A stretch of 64,000 nt of DNA from Exiguobacterium aurantiacum DSM 6208 (GTDB lineage: Bacteria > Bacillota > Bacilli > Exiguobacteriales > Exiguobacteriaceae). The stretch is taken from contig NZ_JNIQ01000001.1 of NCBI RefSeq assembly GCF_000702585.1, positions 2,705,001-2,769,000 of the forward strand, in the 5' to 3' direction. A model generated the notes under the pieces. The model did not search any database, had not been told where the DNA came from, and was given only the letters and a program-made list of their open reading frames with translations. Below are positions 27,805-35,694 of the stretch, in pieces (the first letter of the stretch is position 1; the number at the start of each line of letters is the position of its first letter). Both the position numbers and the translations under genes were made by a program.

Positions 27805-28617
27805 TTACAATTGTTCTTCCGCGAGCCTGTCTAAGGCTCGTTCGATCACATCGTACGGAAACCCTTTGCGCCGAAGCTGCATCTTCATGCGCTGTTTCCG
27901 TTCGAACGCAGCGTACCCGCTATACTTCCGATTCAACTTTTCGGCTTGCGTCAGACAGGCCGTAAGCTCGACGTCCTCATCCTCGTTTTCCCAAAACGTA
28001 TGAATCGCCTCTGAAATGATATCAAACGTGAAACCCCTTTGCATTAGGGTTTGTTGAATTCTTTGTTGCACTTCTGTGGCGGAACGGCGATTTGTTTCCA
28101 ATTGTTTCCTTTTTACGAACTTTCCGGCCTTTTCGAGCTGGTCTTCGTGTGAAATCGAGGCGATGACGTCTTCGATCGTGTTCGGGTCGATCCGAAGCTG
28201 CGCCAGTTCCCGCTTGATTTTGATCGGTCCACTCGGACTCGTATTGAACTTCGTTTGAACGTACGCTTTGGCGAATTCGGCATCGTTCAAGTATCGTTGT
28301 TCTTTCAACCGTTCGATGACATGTTTGATCGCGGTCTCGCTTACTTCTTTCTTCACCAGATAGTCATGCACCTCTGAAACGGAGCGCATTCGGTACGACA
28401 AATAGTTGACGGCTGCTTTATACGCTTTTTGCTGTTCTTCTGCCTGAAGGACGTCACGGACAAAATCATCTTCGAGCTCCATCCCTCTCGTCAGTCCGTA
28501 TTTGATGAAGACATCGACATCGATCGCAAAGGCGAACTCTTCCTTACCGTCTTTCTCGACGAAGACGTTTAGCCGGTCTTTGTTTTTTTGTTGCGTCGTA
28601 AATTTAGCAATTTTCAC
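27805..28617 (-). CDS. recX: RecX-family regulator of RecA
   Basis: RecX binds RecA filaments and limits or modulates their activity in recombination and SOS. The 270-residue protein is of the long Bacillota form, with tandem three-helix repeats: AVNYLSYRMRSVSEVHDYL, IERLKEQRYLNDAEFAKAYV and the C-terminal AFERKQRMKMQLRRKGF. The start is GTG behind AAAAGGAGGG. It is divergent from yfhF, as in B. subtilis (yfhG/yfhF). Confidence 0.9.
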   Translation of the reverse strand: MKIAKFTTQQKNKDRLNVFVEKDGKEEFAFAIDVDVFIKYGLTRGMELEDDFVRDVLQAEEQQKAYKAAVNYLSYRMRSVSEVHDYLVKKEVSETAIKHVIERLKEQRYLNDAEFAKAYVQTKFNTSPSGPIKIKRELAQLRIDPNTIEDVIASISHEDQLEKAGKFVKRKQLETNRRSATEVQQRIQQTLMQRGFTFDIISEAIHTFWENEDEDVELTACLTQAEKLNRKYSGYAAFERKQRMKMQLRRKGFPYDVIERALDRLAEEQL

Positions 28618-28775
28618 AAAAACCCTCCTTTTCCTAGTTCTAACATATCACGTTCCCCGCTCAAGAAGGATTTTTGATAAGTTAGAAGAAAGGGTATTCA
28701 CAATACGAACGGTACGCTTTCTTTATGGAACTCATACCCGTTTTGAAATCGCTTCAATATACTGGAGGGAGACTC

Positions 28776-29684
28776 ATGAAAATCGCAATCACAGGCGGGA
28801 CCGGGCTCATCGGCCGCCCGCTCGTCCGCGCGCTCGCCGAAGCCGGCCACCAAGTCGTCGTCTTGACGCGCAATCCACGCCCGCGGCAAGGGGGCATCTC
28901 CTTTGTCGAATGGTTGACACCAAACAGTCATCCCGAAACCGCGCTCCAAGACGTGGACGCGTTCATCCATTTGGCAGGCGCCTCGATCAATGATGGACGA
29001 TGGACGCATAAACAAAAGCAGGCCATCCTCCAAAGTCGAATCGACGGAACGAAAGAAGTCGTCCGTATCATTAAAAATATGAAACGAAAGCCAAACGTCG
29101 TCATTAGCGGTTCCGCGATCGGTATTTACGGAGAAGACCGATCGATCACCTACGCGGAGTCGACACCGCTTCCGGACCGGACAAACTTTTTAGGAAACGT
29201 TTGCGTCCTTTGGGAACAAGAGGCCGCCCCGATCAAAGACATGGGCATCCGGCTCGCCTTCATGCGGACAGGCGTCGTCTTGTCAAATGACGGCGGTGCG
29301 TTCCCGCTCATGAAGTTACCGTACACGTTCGGCGCGGGCGGCCGGATCGGCTCAGGGGAGCAATGGGTCCCATGGATTCATTTAGACGATCTCGTCCGAC
29401 TGTTCGTCCACGTCATCGAGACCGACTCGATTGAAGGGCCTGTCAACGGGACAGCGCCGACACCCGTCACGATGGACGAGTTCGGCCAAACAATCGCCCG
29501 CGTCATGCACCGCCCGCACTGGTTCCCTGCCCCGGCCCCGCTCATGAAGCTCGCGCTCGGCGAAAAGAGCGTCATCGTTTTAGAAGGCGCGAAAGTCGTC
29601 CCGACGAAAGCGCTCAACCATGGGTTCAAATTCCGCTATGAGACGTTAGAGCCCGCACTAAAACAACTGTTACATTTAACTTGA
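28776..29684 (+). CDS. yfhF: NAD-dependent epimerase-like protein YfhF (TIGR01777 family)
   Basis: The protein of about 302 residues is a short-chain dehydrogenase/epimerase-fold protein with the nucleotide-binding motif ITGGTGLIGRPL at its start. It also has the TIGR01777 blocks VDAFIHLAGASINDGRW, VISGSAIGIYGE and GAGGRIGSGEQWVPWIHLDDL. The catalytic pattern is typical of the YfhF/YfcH branch, whose substrate is unknown. The ATG at 28776 has GGAGGG upstream; an in-frame extension of 17 codons has no such site. It is followed 16 nt later by an amidohydrolase. Confidence 0.88.
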   Translation: MKIAITGGTGLIGRPLVRALAEAGHQVVVLTRNPRPRQGGISFVEWLTPNSHPETALQDVDAFIHLAGASINDGRWTHKQKQAILQSRIDGTKEVVRIIKNMKRKPNVVISGSAIGIYGEDRSITYAESTPLPDRTNFLGNVCVLWEQEAAPIKDMGIRLAFMRTGVVLSNDGGAFPLMKLPYTFGAGGRIGSGEQWVPWIHLDDLVRLFVHVIETDSIEGPVNGTAPTPVTMDEFGQTIARVMHRPHWFPAPAPLMKLALGEKSVIVLEGAKVVPTKALNHGFKFRYETLEPALKQLLHLT

Positions 29685-29700
29685 GGAGGACATACGACAC

Positions 29701-30855
29701 GTGAGTAATTTGTTAATTCGCAACGCCCATATTTATCCGATTACCGCTCCCCATTTTTACGGAGACCTTCGCGTCCGCGACGGAAAAATCGTAGAGATGG
29801 CTGAACTGCTCGACCCGGTTGACGGCGAGAGCGTCGTCGAGGCGGAAGGTAACTTCTTGTTCCCCGGTTTTATCGACGCCCATACGCACCTCGGACTTTA
29901 TGACGAAGGAACCGGCTCGGTCGGGAACGATGCCAACGAGACGGTTGAAGCGATGACCCCGCACGCGCGTGCCATCGACGGTGTGTATCCGCTTGACGAA
30001 GGCTTCCGTGAGGCACTCATGGCCGGGGTAACGACCGTCCAAGTCATGCCCGGAAGTATGAACGTCATCGGTGGCGTGACGAGCGTCATCAAAACGCACG
30101 GCCGTTTCATCGAAGACATGGTTCTGAGGCGTTATGCCGGACTCAAGATGGCGCTCGGCGAAAACCCGAAGCGCATCCATAGCATGGGCAAGACCGGGGA
30201 ATTGACACGGATGGGGATCATGGGACTTCTCCGTGAGGCGTTCCGTACCGTCGACTCGACGAAGACGATCGGCACGTTCGGCAGCCAGATGATCCAGCTC
30301 GCCCTCGATCGGAAGATGCCGGTCCGCGTCCATGCTCACCGCGCCGATGACATTCTCTCCGTCGTCCGTTTCGCCGAAGAGTTCAATCTCGACTACCGGA
30401 TCGAGCATTGCACGGAAGGTCACCTTGTCGCCGAGAAATTGCGCGAACTCGGGGTGAAGCACGTCACGGTCGGACCGACGTTCACGCGCAAATCAAAGAT
30501 CGAGCTTCAAAACAAGACGTGGGAGACGTACCGGATCCTCCACGAGCACGGTATGGTCGTCTCGATCACGACCGACCATCCGTACACACCGGTCCAATAC
30601 TTGAATCTATGTGCCGGACTCGCCGCGCGTGAAGGGCTGCCGGTCGATGTCGCGCTACGCGCCATCACGATTCACCCGGCCGAATCACTCGGCGTCGCTG
30701 ACCGGGTCGGCTCGCTCGAAGTCGGGAAAGATGCTGACCTCGTGCTCTGGAGTCACTTCCCACTCGACTACATGTCGAAGCCGATTATGACGATTGTGAA
30801 CGGTCAAATCGTCTACGCGACAGAGCGTGCCAGAACGCATCATGAGATGGACTGA
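29701..30855 (+). CDS. Amidohydrolase (imidazolonepropionase-like)
   Basis: The 384-residue metal-dependent hydrolase of the amidohydrolase superfamily shows FPGFIDAHTHLG with the HxH metal ligands near residue 61. Further histidines lie in VRVHAHRADD and YRIEHC, and an aspartate lies in SITTDHPY. The C-terminus has the usual composite domain (DADLVLWS). The start is GTG behind GAGGAGG. The specific substrate (imidazolonepropionate, peptide or other amide) is not determined by sequence; no histidine-degradation genes are nearby. Confidence 0.85.
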   Translation: MSNLLIRNAHIYPITAPHFYGDLRVRDGKIVEMAELLDPVDGESVVEAEGNFLFPGFIDAHTHLGLYDEGTGSVGNDANETVEAMTPHARAIDGVYPLDEGFREALMAGVTTVQVMPGSMNVIGGVTSVIKTHGRFIEDMVLRRYAGLKMALGENPKRIHSMGKTGELTRMGIMGLLREAFRTVDSTKTIGTFGSQMIQLALDRKMPVRVHAHRADDILSVVRFAEEFNLDYRIEHCTEGHLVAEKLRELGVKHVTVGPTFTRKSKIELQNKTWETYRILHEHGMVVSITTDHPYTPVQYLNLCAGLAAREGLPVDVALRAITIHPAESLGVADRVGSLEVGKDADLVLWSHFPLDYMSKPIMTIVNGQIVYATERARTHHEMD

Positions 30856-31032
30856 TTTTCATTATTTTTCATAACCGTTTTTACGTATAATTTACTTGCA
30901 TTTTTAAAAAATCTATATAAAATTATCTTGTAACTTCATAAAGCAACCAAGGCGGTTCGAACAGCGAAGCCAGAAGTATGCTTTCGTTACGACTATTCTT
31001 CAGCGGTCTGAAATAGGAGGAGGAATGTAAAG

Positions 31033-31599
31033 GTGCTCAAATTTCGTGAGCTCACCGACTGCGCGGAGTTGTTCGAACTGATGCAACACCCAGATGTCTT
31101 TCCGTATGTCCGTCAAAAGACGGTCCACTTTGACGAGTTTTTATTTAGCACGAAGCAAGTGATCGAGCTAGAAGAGCAAGGAAATATCATCTCACGCACC
31201 ATCACGAACGAGTTCGGTACCCCGATCGGGACGATCAGCTTGTTCGATGTGGAGTCCGGCTACGGATTCCTCGGTACGTGGCTTGGCAAACCGTATCACG
31301 GGAAAGGTTACAATCAAGTCGCGAAAGAAACGTTCTTCTCTGAACTGTTCTTCGAGCTTGATATTGAAAGTGTGTTTTTGAAAATCCGAAAATCGAATGA
31401 GCGTTCCATCGCCGCGGCCGAGAAATTGCCATACGCGTTTTGCGCCAACGAGATTCGGTCTGAACTACTCACAGAGATCAACCAAGGCGACGTCGAGTAC
31501 GTCCTTTACGAAGTCTCAAAGTCGAGCTTCCAACTGTATTTGCACTCGCTCCATGCGCCTGAATTCGACCATTCGTATGAAGCACAACTCGAAGCATAA
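31033..31599 (+). CDS. GNAT-family N-acetyltransferase
   Basis: The 188-residue protein resembles RimJ/RimL-type acetyltransferases: FGTPIGTISLFDVESGYGFLGTWLGKPYHGKGYN carries the acetyl-CoA-binding Q/RxxGxG-like loop, split here as KPYHGKGYN, and NERSIAAAEKL is the motif B helix. The substrate could be a ribosomal protein, peptide or small amine. The start is GTG with AGGAGGAGG upstream. A long leader of about 130 nt precedes it. It ends in a terminator and has no operon partner. Confidence 0.8.
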   Translation: MLKFRELTDCAELFELMQHPDVFPYVRQKTVHFDEFLFSTKQVIELEEQGNIISRTITNEFGTPIGTISLFDVESGYGFLGTWLGKPYHGKGYNQVAKETFFSELFFELDIESVFLKIRKSNERSIAAAEKLPYAFCANEIRSELLTEINQGDVEYVLYEVSKSSFQLYLHSLHAPEFDHSYEAQLEA

Positions 31600-31628
31600 G
31601 CCAATTCTGACAAAGAATTGGCTTTTTT
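31598..31628 (+). terminator. Terminator after the GNAT gene
   Basis: An 11-bp stem (31598-31608 with 31614-31624) and short loop are followed by T residues immediately after the stop codon. Confidence 0.85.
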
Positions 31629-31767
31629 GTGGCGTTTTTGTGTGGATTGCATGAGGACAACTTTACGGCAATGAATATTTCTGTTCTAATTCGAAGAGAT
31701 AGGTATGATAGAAGTATGAGGGATTTGTCACACGCCCTGTTAACTGTTTTGTAAAGGAGAATGAATC

Positions 31768-32457
31768 ATGTCAGAACCAGTGTTTCGTATCTTAGTTACC
31801 GATGATGAAGAACAAATGCGGGATTTGCTCGTTTCGAACTTAGAAAAGGAAGGGTACGAGACAGTCACCGCGACGAACGGTCTCGAGGCGATTGAACTGT
31901 TAAAAGCACAGTCGTTTCATCTTGTCCTGCTCGATGTCATGATGCCCGAACTCGACGGCCTCACGGCTTGCATGCGCATTCGTGAGTTCTCGAACGTGCC
32001 GATCATCATGCTCACCGCTCGTTCGGAAGAGCTCGATCGGATCCACGGCTTGAAAATCGGCGCGGACGACTACATCACCAAGCCGTTCAGCCCTCGTGAG
32101 TTGCTCGCCCGCATCGAAGCGACACTTCGCCGAACGCACAACTTCTCGAAAGAGCAGGAAGCGACGTTCGACGTCGGGGTGTTATCGATCGACATCGAGG
32201 GCCGGGCCGTCAGCGTCAAAGGAAAAACCGTCAACTTGACTCGAAAAGAGTTCGACCTTCTGTACTTGTTCATCACGAACGAAGATAAAGTGTTCTCTCG
32301 GGAACAATTGCTCGACCAGATTTGGGGAACCGAGTACCACGGCAACCTCCGGACGGTCGATACGCACATTAAAACGCTCCGCCTCAAACTCGGGGAAGCG
32401 GGCGGCTATATTCAAACAGTCTGGGGGATCGGCTATAAGTTCGAGGCGAACGTATGA
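31768..32457 (+). CDS. OmpR/PhoB-type response regulator
   Basis: The 229-residue protein has a receiver domain with acidic pocket VTDDEEQ, phospho-aspartate in LVLLDVMMPELDGL, the conserved threonine in IIMLTARSE and lysine in DDYITKPFSPRELLAR. A winged-helix DNA-binding domain follows (LTRKEFDLLYLFI; VDTHIKTLRLKLG). It overlaps the histidine kinase gene by 4 nt, so the two are translationally coupled. The inducing signal and target genes are unknown. Confidence 0.93.
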   Translation: MSEPVFRILVTDDEEQMRDLLVSNLEKEGYETVTATNGLEAIELLKAQSFHLVLLDVMMPELDGLTACMRIREFSNVPIIMLTARSEELDRIHGLKIGADDYITKPFSPRELLARIEATLRRTHNFSKEQEATFDVGVLSIDIEGRAVSVKGKTVNLTRKEFDLLYLFITNEDKVFSREQLLDQIWGTEYHGNLRTVDTHIKTLRLKLGEAGGYIQTVWGIGYKFEANV

Positions 32458-33845
32458 AGCAATACACGATCCGGAAGCGGATTTGGATCACCATCTGGAC
32501 AGCCAGCCTCTTCTCCGCGTTCGTGTTCATCATCATGACGTTTTACTTGTACGACAAGTTCTACATCCAGACGCAAGAAGAGCTGCTCATCAACCGCGGG
32601 GAGAAACTCGTCACGATCTACAAAGCCGACGGGTTCTCCGACGCGTTCTCGGACAGTATGACGTACACGAACGAACTGACCGAGACGAAAGTGTTTTTAT
32701 CTTCTGTCAAAGAAGATGGCCTCGGTTCCGGCAAAACGTTTTTACGGGAACAAGACCTGGCACGCCTGCAAGACGGCTACGCCATCTCGGTCACACGCAA
32801 ACACCCGACCGAGGATGTCGATATTCTCATGTCCGCCTTCCCGCTCATCCGTGACGGTGAACTCGACAACGCGCTCATCCTTTACATGGAGCTGAGTAAA
32901 ATCAGCGAGCCGTTTCAGCCGATCCGGCTCATGATCACGTTCTTGCTCATTCTCATGATCGTCAACTTGCTCATTTTCGGCACACAAATCATCGATACGA
33001 TCATCCAGCCGCTCATTCAGATGAAACGGGCGTCCCAAGTGTATGCCAAAGGCGACTTCTCACACCGTATCCCCATCTATTATGATGATGAGATCGGTGA
33101 GCTCGCCGAGACGCTCAACCGGATGGCCGAATCGCTCGGTCTCGTCGAAGAGCAACGGAAGGAGTTTTTGGCGAACGTCAGCCACGAGCTTCGCACCCCG
33201 CTCTCCTATATTCGTGGATATACCGAGATGCTCCAAGACCCGGCGATCGATGAGAAGACACGGAAACAGTATTACGAGATTATCGAGAACGAGACGAATC
33301 GCTTGCAACGACTCGTCACCGACTTGCTCGACCTCGCCCAACTCGAACGTGACTCTTACCCGATGACGAAAGAACCGGTCGTCTATTCACAAGTGCTCGA
33401 GGACGTGCTCTACCGGTTCGAGCCGATCGCACAGGCAAAAGGCGTCACGATTCAGACGGACCTCGATTTCGAGCTCATCATCCTCGGGGACCACGACCGC
33501 CTCGAACAAGTCGTCGGGAATTTGCTCGATAACGCGTTGCGGTATACGGAGGCCGGCAAATCGATTCATGTGAAGACATTCGCCGAGGAAGGGTATGCCA
33601 TCACCGAGATTCGTGATGAAGGCCGAGGCATCCCGAAAGAAGACCTCGACAAATTGACGGAACGGTTCTACCGCGTCAACAAGTCAAGGACGCGAGAAGA
33701 CGGCGGCACCGGTTTAGGCCTCGCCATCGCCAAACACATCATGGAACGTCACGGAGGCTCGATTCATTTCGCTTCCGAAGTAGGTCAAGGCACGACGGTC
33801 ACACTCGGCCTGCCACTGCTACCGGATAACGAATTCGACATATAA
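32454..33845 (+). CDS. Membrane sensor histidine kinase
   Basis: The 463-residue kinase has a membrane helix near 12-34, an extracellular loop of about 120 residues, and a second helix near 160-182. A HAMP domain (YAKGDFSHRIPIYYDDEIGELAETLN in two segments) follows, then the dimerisation helix with phospho-histidine FLANVSHELRTPL, and an HATPase domain (DNALRYT N-box, DEGRGIP and GTGLGLAIAKHI G-boxes). The extracellular loop probably senses an envelope or external signal. It is the partner of the preceding response regulator. Confidence 0.93.
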   Translation: MKQYTIRKRIWITIWTASLFSAFVFIIMTFYLYDKFYIQTQEELLINRGEKLVTIYKADGFSDAFSDSMTYTNELTETKVFLSSVKEDGLGSGKTFLREQDLARLQDGYAISVTRKHPTEDVDILMSAFPLIRDGELDNALILYMELSKISEPFQPIRLMITFLLILMIVNLLIFGTQIIDTIIQPLIQMKRASQVYAKGDFSHRIPIYYDDEIGELAETLNRMAESLGLVEEQRKEFLANVSHELRTPLSYIRGYTEMLQDPAIDEKTRKQYYEIIENETNRLQRLVTDLLDLAQLERDSYPMTKEPVVYSQVLEDVLYRFEPIAQAKGVTIQTDLDFELIILGDHDRLEQVVGNLLDNALRYTEAGKSIHVKTFAEEGYAITEIRDEGRGIPKEDLDKLTERFYRVNKSRTREDGGTGLGLAIAKHIMERHGGSIHFASEVGQGTTVTLGLPLLPDNEFDI

Positions 33846-33846
33846 A

Positions 33847-33868
33847 AAAGGCAGCTGCGGCTGACTAT
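33847..33868. repeat. Left copy of a 22-bp target duplication around the IS1182-type relic
   Basis: This 22-mer matches 34296-34317 at 19 of 22 positions. It is the left half of a broken GC-rich terminator palindrome that once followed the histidine kinase gene. The left copy no longer carries a T-run. Confidence 0.65.
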
Positions 33869-33872
33869 CAGA

Positions 33873-33903
33873 CTGTAGACAAAACATTGTCTGCAGTTTT
33901 TTT
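33873..33903 (+). terminator. Terminator formed by the left end of the IS relic
   Basis: A 10-bp stem (33873-33882 with 33887-33896, one G-U pair) and seven T residues lie 28 nt after the histidine kinase stop. It may replace the terminator that the insertion split. Confidence 0.7.
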
Positions 33904-34065
33904 GTTTTCTCGACCGGGCACAGCTCGCTTGGTCGGTCCACGCATCAATCCCTCTTTTCGTACCCTCGTCCCTGTTTTATAATGAGAGGTAGAGAACCCG
34001 TCATGGGGGCGAATCGAACGATCAGGTAATCAACAGAATTGGAAACCAATCGAACACAATTGGAG

Positions 34066-34209
34066 ATGGTCACGCTAGACGAGCGCGTGTTCGCGAACGC
34101 AAAAGAGAAGCATGGCATGCGTTGGACCCGTTACCGAGGACTTGAAAAAGTTTCAATGCAGGCGATGCTCACCTTTGCTGCCCTCAATCTCAAGAAGATG
34201 GCAGGCTGA
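34066..34209 (+). pseudogene. C-terminal remnant of an IS1182-family transposase
   Basis: Translation of this frame gives a 47-residue piece that includes LDERVFANAKEKHGMRW and KVSMQAMLTFAALNLKKMA. These are the conserved C-terminal motifs of IS1182-type DDE transposases (ERVFxDAKExHGxRxTxYRGL). The frame is open only about 12 codons further upstream, and the rest of the gene is missing, so it is a relic. Confidence 0.8.
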
Positions 34210-34248
34210 CAGGGTCTCGGGCAGAGCACCTCAAGGCCCGAAAACGAA

Positions 34249-34283
34249 AAAGTCACGTTTCAGTTCGCCTGAAACGTGACTTT
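34249..34283. terminator. Hairpin at the right end of the IS relic
   Basis: A 15-bp perfect stem (34249-34263 with 34269-34283) and 5-nt loop directly abut the right inverted repeat. It is probably the terminator of the lost transposase gene. Confidence 0.6.
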
Positions 34284-34295
34284 GTCTTCAATCTG

Positions 34296-34320
34296 AAAGG
34301 CAGCCGCGGCTGCCTTTTTT
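34296..34320. terminator. Surviving right copy of the original kinase-side terminator
   Basis: The palindrome AAAGGCAGCCGCGGCTGCCT plus a T-run lies against the stop of the converging small gene. It is also the right copy of the 22-bp duplication. Confidence 0.7.
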
Positions 34321-34606
34321 ATATGTCTTGGCCTTTGAACGTTTCTTCCGATTCGTTCATGAGACGCTCACGCTCGGCGTGCGTCTGCGGGAAGCCGTTC
34401 GCTTGCCACTCGGCCCGGTGGTTCGAATCGAGTTGAGTGAGCCCTTCCTCGGCCTCGTCCTTATCCGAATCGACGCTCTCCATCCGGTCCATCTTGCTCC
34501 ATGTATCCTCATCACGGTCTTGTGTCAACAAGGCCGCCACTTTCGGTGCTACGAGCGCGGCACCGGCGACACCGAGCACGATGCCCATTAAAACTTTCTT
34601 ATCCAT
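34319..34606 (-). CDS. Small membrane-anchored acidic protein
   Basis: The 95-residue protein has one N-terminal hydrophobic helix (about residues 4-27, MGIVLGVAGAALVAPKVAAL) followed by a strongly charged, probably unstructured tail. The layout resembles YtxH-like stress proteins, but I see no firm family motif. GGAGGGG precedes the ATG. Its 3' end meets the broken terminator next to the IS relic. No function is proposed. Confidence 0.65.
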   Translation of the reverse strand: MDKKVLMGIVLGVAGAALVAPKVAALLTQDRDEDTWSKMDRMESVDSDKDEAEEGLTQLDSNHRAEWQANGFPQTHAERERLMNESEETFKGQDI

Positions 34607-34730
34607 ACGTTACCCCTCCTTAGTGACTATGTACGGATAATTCCACCATTGTTTCAAATCGAAACCATTTCGTGAAGCGTTTACACGAAAACGGAAAGTG
34701 GAATAACAGAGAAACAAGGAGGCGAGACGA

Positions 34731-34931
34731 ATGAAAAAGCAGAATCAACCATTTAAGCGTCGCTTCGACAACCCGGACGCCGTCGATACGGACAAAGACA
34801 GCATCTTCGATCAAGAAGGGATGGAGACGGTCGATCCAATCCCAGTCGAGGAACTGAACCAAGAAGTAAAAGACGAGAAACGAAAGCGACACTCCAAAAA
34901 CGACTCCGTCAGCGAGAAAAAATATGACTAA
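34731..34931 (+). CDS. Small charged protein of unknown function
   Basis: The 66-residue, highly charged protein lacks membrane segments and cysteines (KRRFDNPDAVDTDKDSIFDQ). It has a strong AAGGAGGC site 7 nt before the ATG, so translation is credible. Its stop codon lies in the left arm of a terminator that an IS3 element has split. I recognise no family. Confidence 0.6.
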   Translation: MKKQNQPFKRRFDNPDAVDTDKDSIFDQEGMETVDPIPVEELNQEVKDEKRKRHSKNDSVSEKKYD

Positions 34932-34947
34932 CGTAAAAGGATGCGGC
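34930..34947. terminator. Left arm of a terminator split by the IS3-family element
   Basis: These 18 bases are the exact reverse complement of 36640-36657, beyond the insertion. Without the element and one copy of tcg, the two arms would form an 18-bp stem with a 3-nt loop. Confidence 0.85.
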
Positions 34948-35019
34948 TCGTGATATGCTCCCCAATAGGTAGACAGATGAAATAACAAATCTGTTTATCT
35001 GATTGGGGAGTGTTTTTTT

Positions 35020-35694
35020 ATGGCGAGAAGTCGGCATACGATCGAACAAAAATTGAGTGCGCTGCGCATGATGGAAGAAGAGACATATACTTGGAAGGAA
35101 ATCATGGAGGCTCATGGCGTCTCTAGGTACACCCTCCAGGTGTGGAAAGTGAAATTCGATACCGGCGGGATCGATGCGTTGAAGGAATCGAAGGCATGGA
35201 GATCTTACACCAAGGAACGGAAAATCGCGGCCGTCCGTGACTATCTCGATGGGTTCACTAGAATGGAGGTGCTCTCCAAACATCACATCAGTAGTTGGTC
35301 TGTTCTTCAAAGATGGATTGAGAAGTATACTAGTCATAGCGAGTTAACAGATTCGAGAAAAGGGATGGGTCGAGCTATGACAAAAGGAAGAAAAACTACA
35401 TTCGAAGAGCGCTTTGAGATCGTGAAATATTGTTTGGAGAATGGGCGCAACTACCAGCAGACCGCGGAAAAATTTCAGGTGTCCTATGCCCAGGTCTATG
35501 GCTGGATCAAAAAGTATGACACGGACGGGGCAAAGGCGCTCCTGGACCGCCGTGGGCGTACGAAGTCAGAGGACGAACTAAGTGAAGAAGAGAAGCTTAA
35601 GCGCCGTATCCGACAAATGGAGCTTGAGAACGAACTTCTTCGTGCGGACAACCTGTTCCTAAAAAAGTTGGAGGAGATCGAGAGGAGGTCATGA
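35020..35694 (+). CDS. IS3-family transposase OrfA (DNA-binding subunit)
   Basis: The 224-residue protein has two helix-turn-helix modules (EQKLSALRMMEEETYTWKEI; FEIVKYCLENGRNYQQTAEK). It ends in a leucine-zipper-like coiled coil (LKRRIRQMELENELLRADNLF), the standard IS3/IS150 OrfA layout. A slippery AAAAAAG at 35661-35667 near the end could shift ribosomes by -1 into OrfB, and the shifted frame is open. It ends 3 nt after the OrfB ATG. Confidence 0.9.
   Translation: MARSRHTIEQKLSALRMMEEETYTWKEIMEAHGVSRYTLQVWKVKFDTGGIDALKESKAWRSYTKERKIAAVRDYLDGFTRMEVLSKHHISSWSVLQRWIEKYTSHSELTDSRKGMGRAMTKGRKTTFEERFEIVKYCLENGRNYQQTAEKFQVSYAQVYGWIKKYDTDGAKALLDRRGRTKSEDELSEEEKLKRRIRQMELENELLRADNLFLKKLEEIERRS

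Larger units (their letters stand above)
33869..34295. mobile_element. Internally deleted IS1182-type insertion element (about 427 bp)
   Basis: The ends form an imperfect inverted repeat: 15 bases at 33869-33883 match the reverse complement of 34281-34295 at 13 positions. Inside lies only the end of a transposase gene. It is flanked by a degenerate 22-bp direct repeat, as expected for IS1182 elements with long target duplications. The interior from about 33905 to 34030 holds no recognisable gene. Most of the transposase is lost, so it cannot move by itself. Confidence 0.7.
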
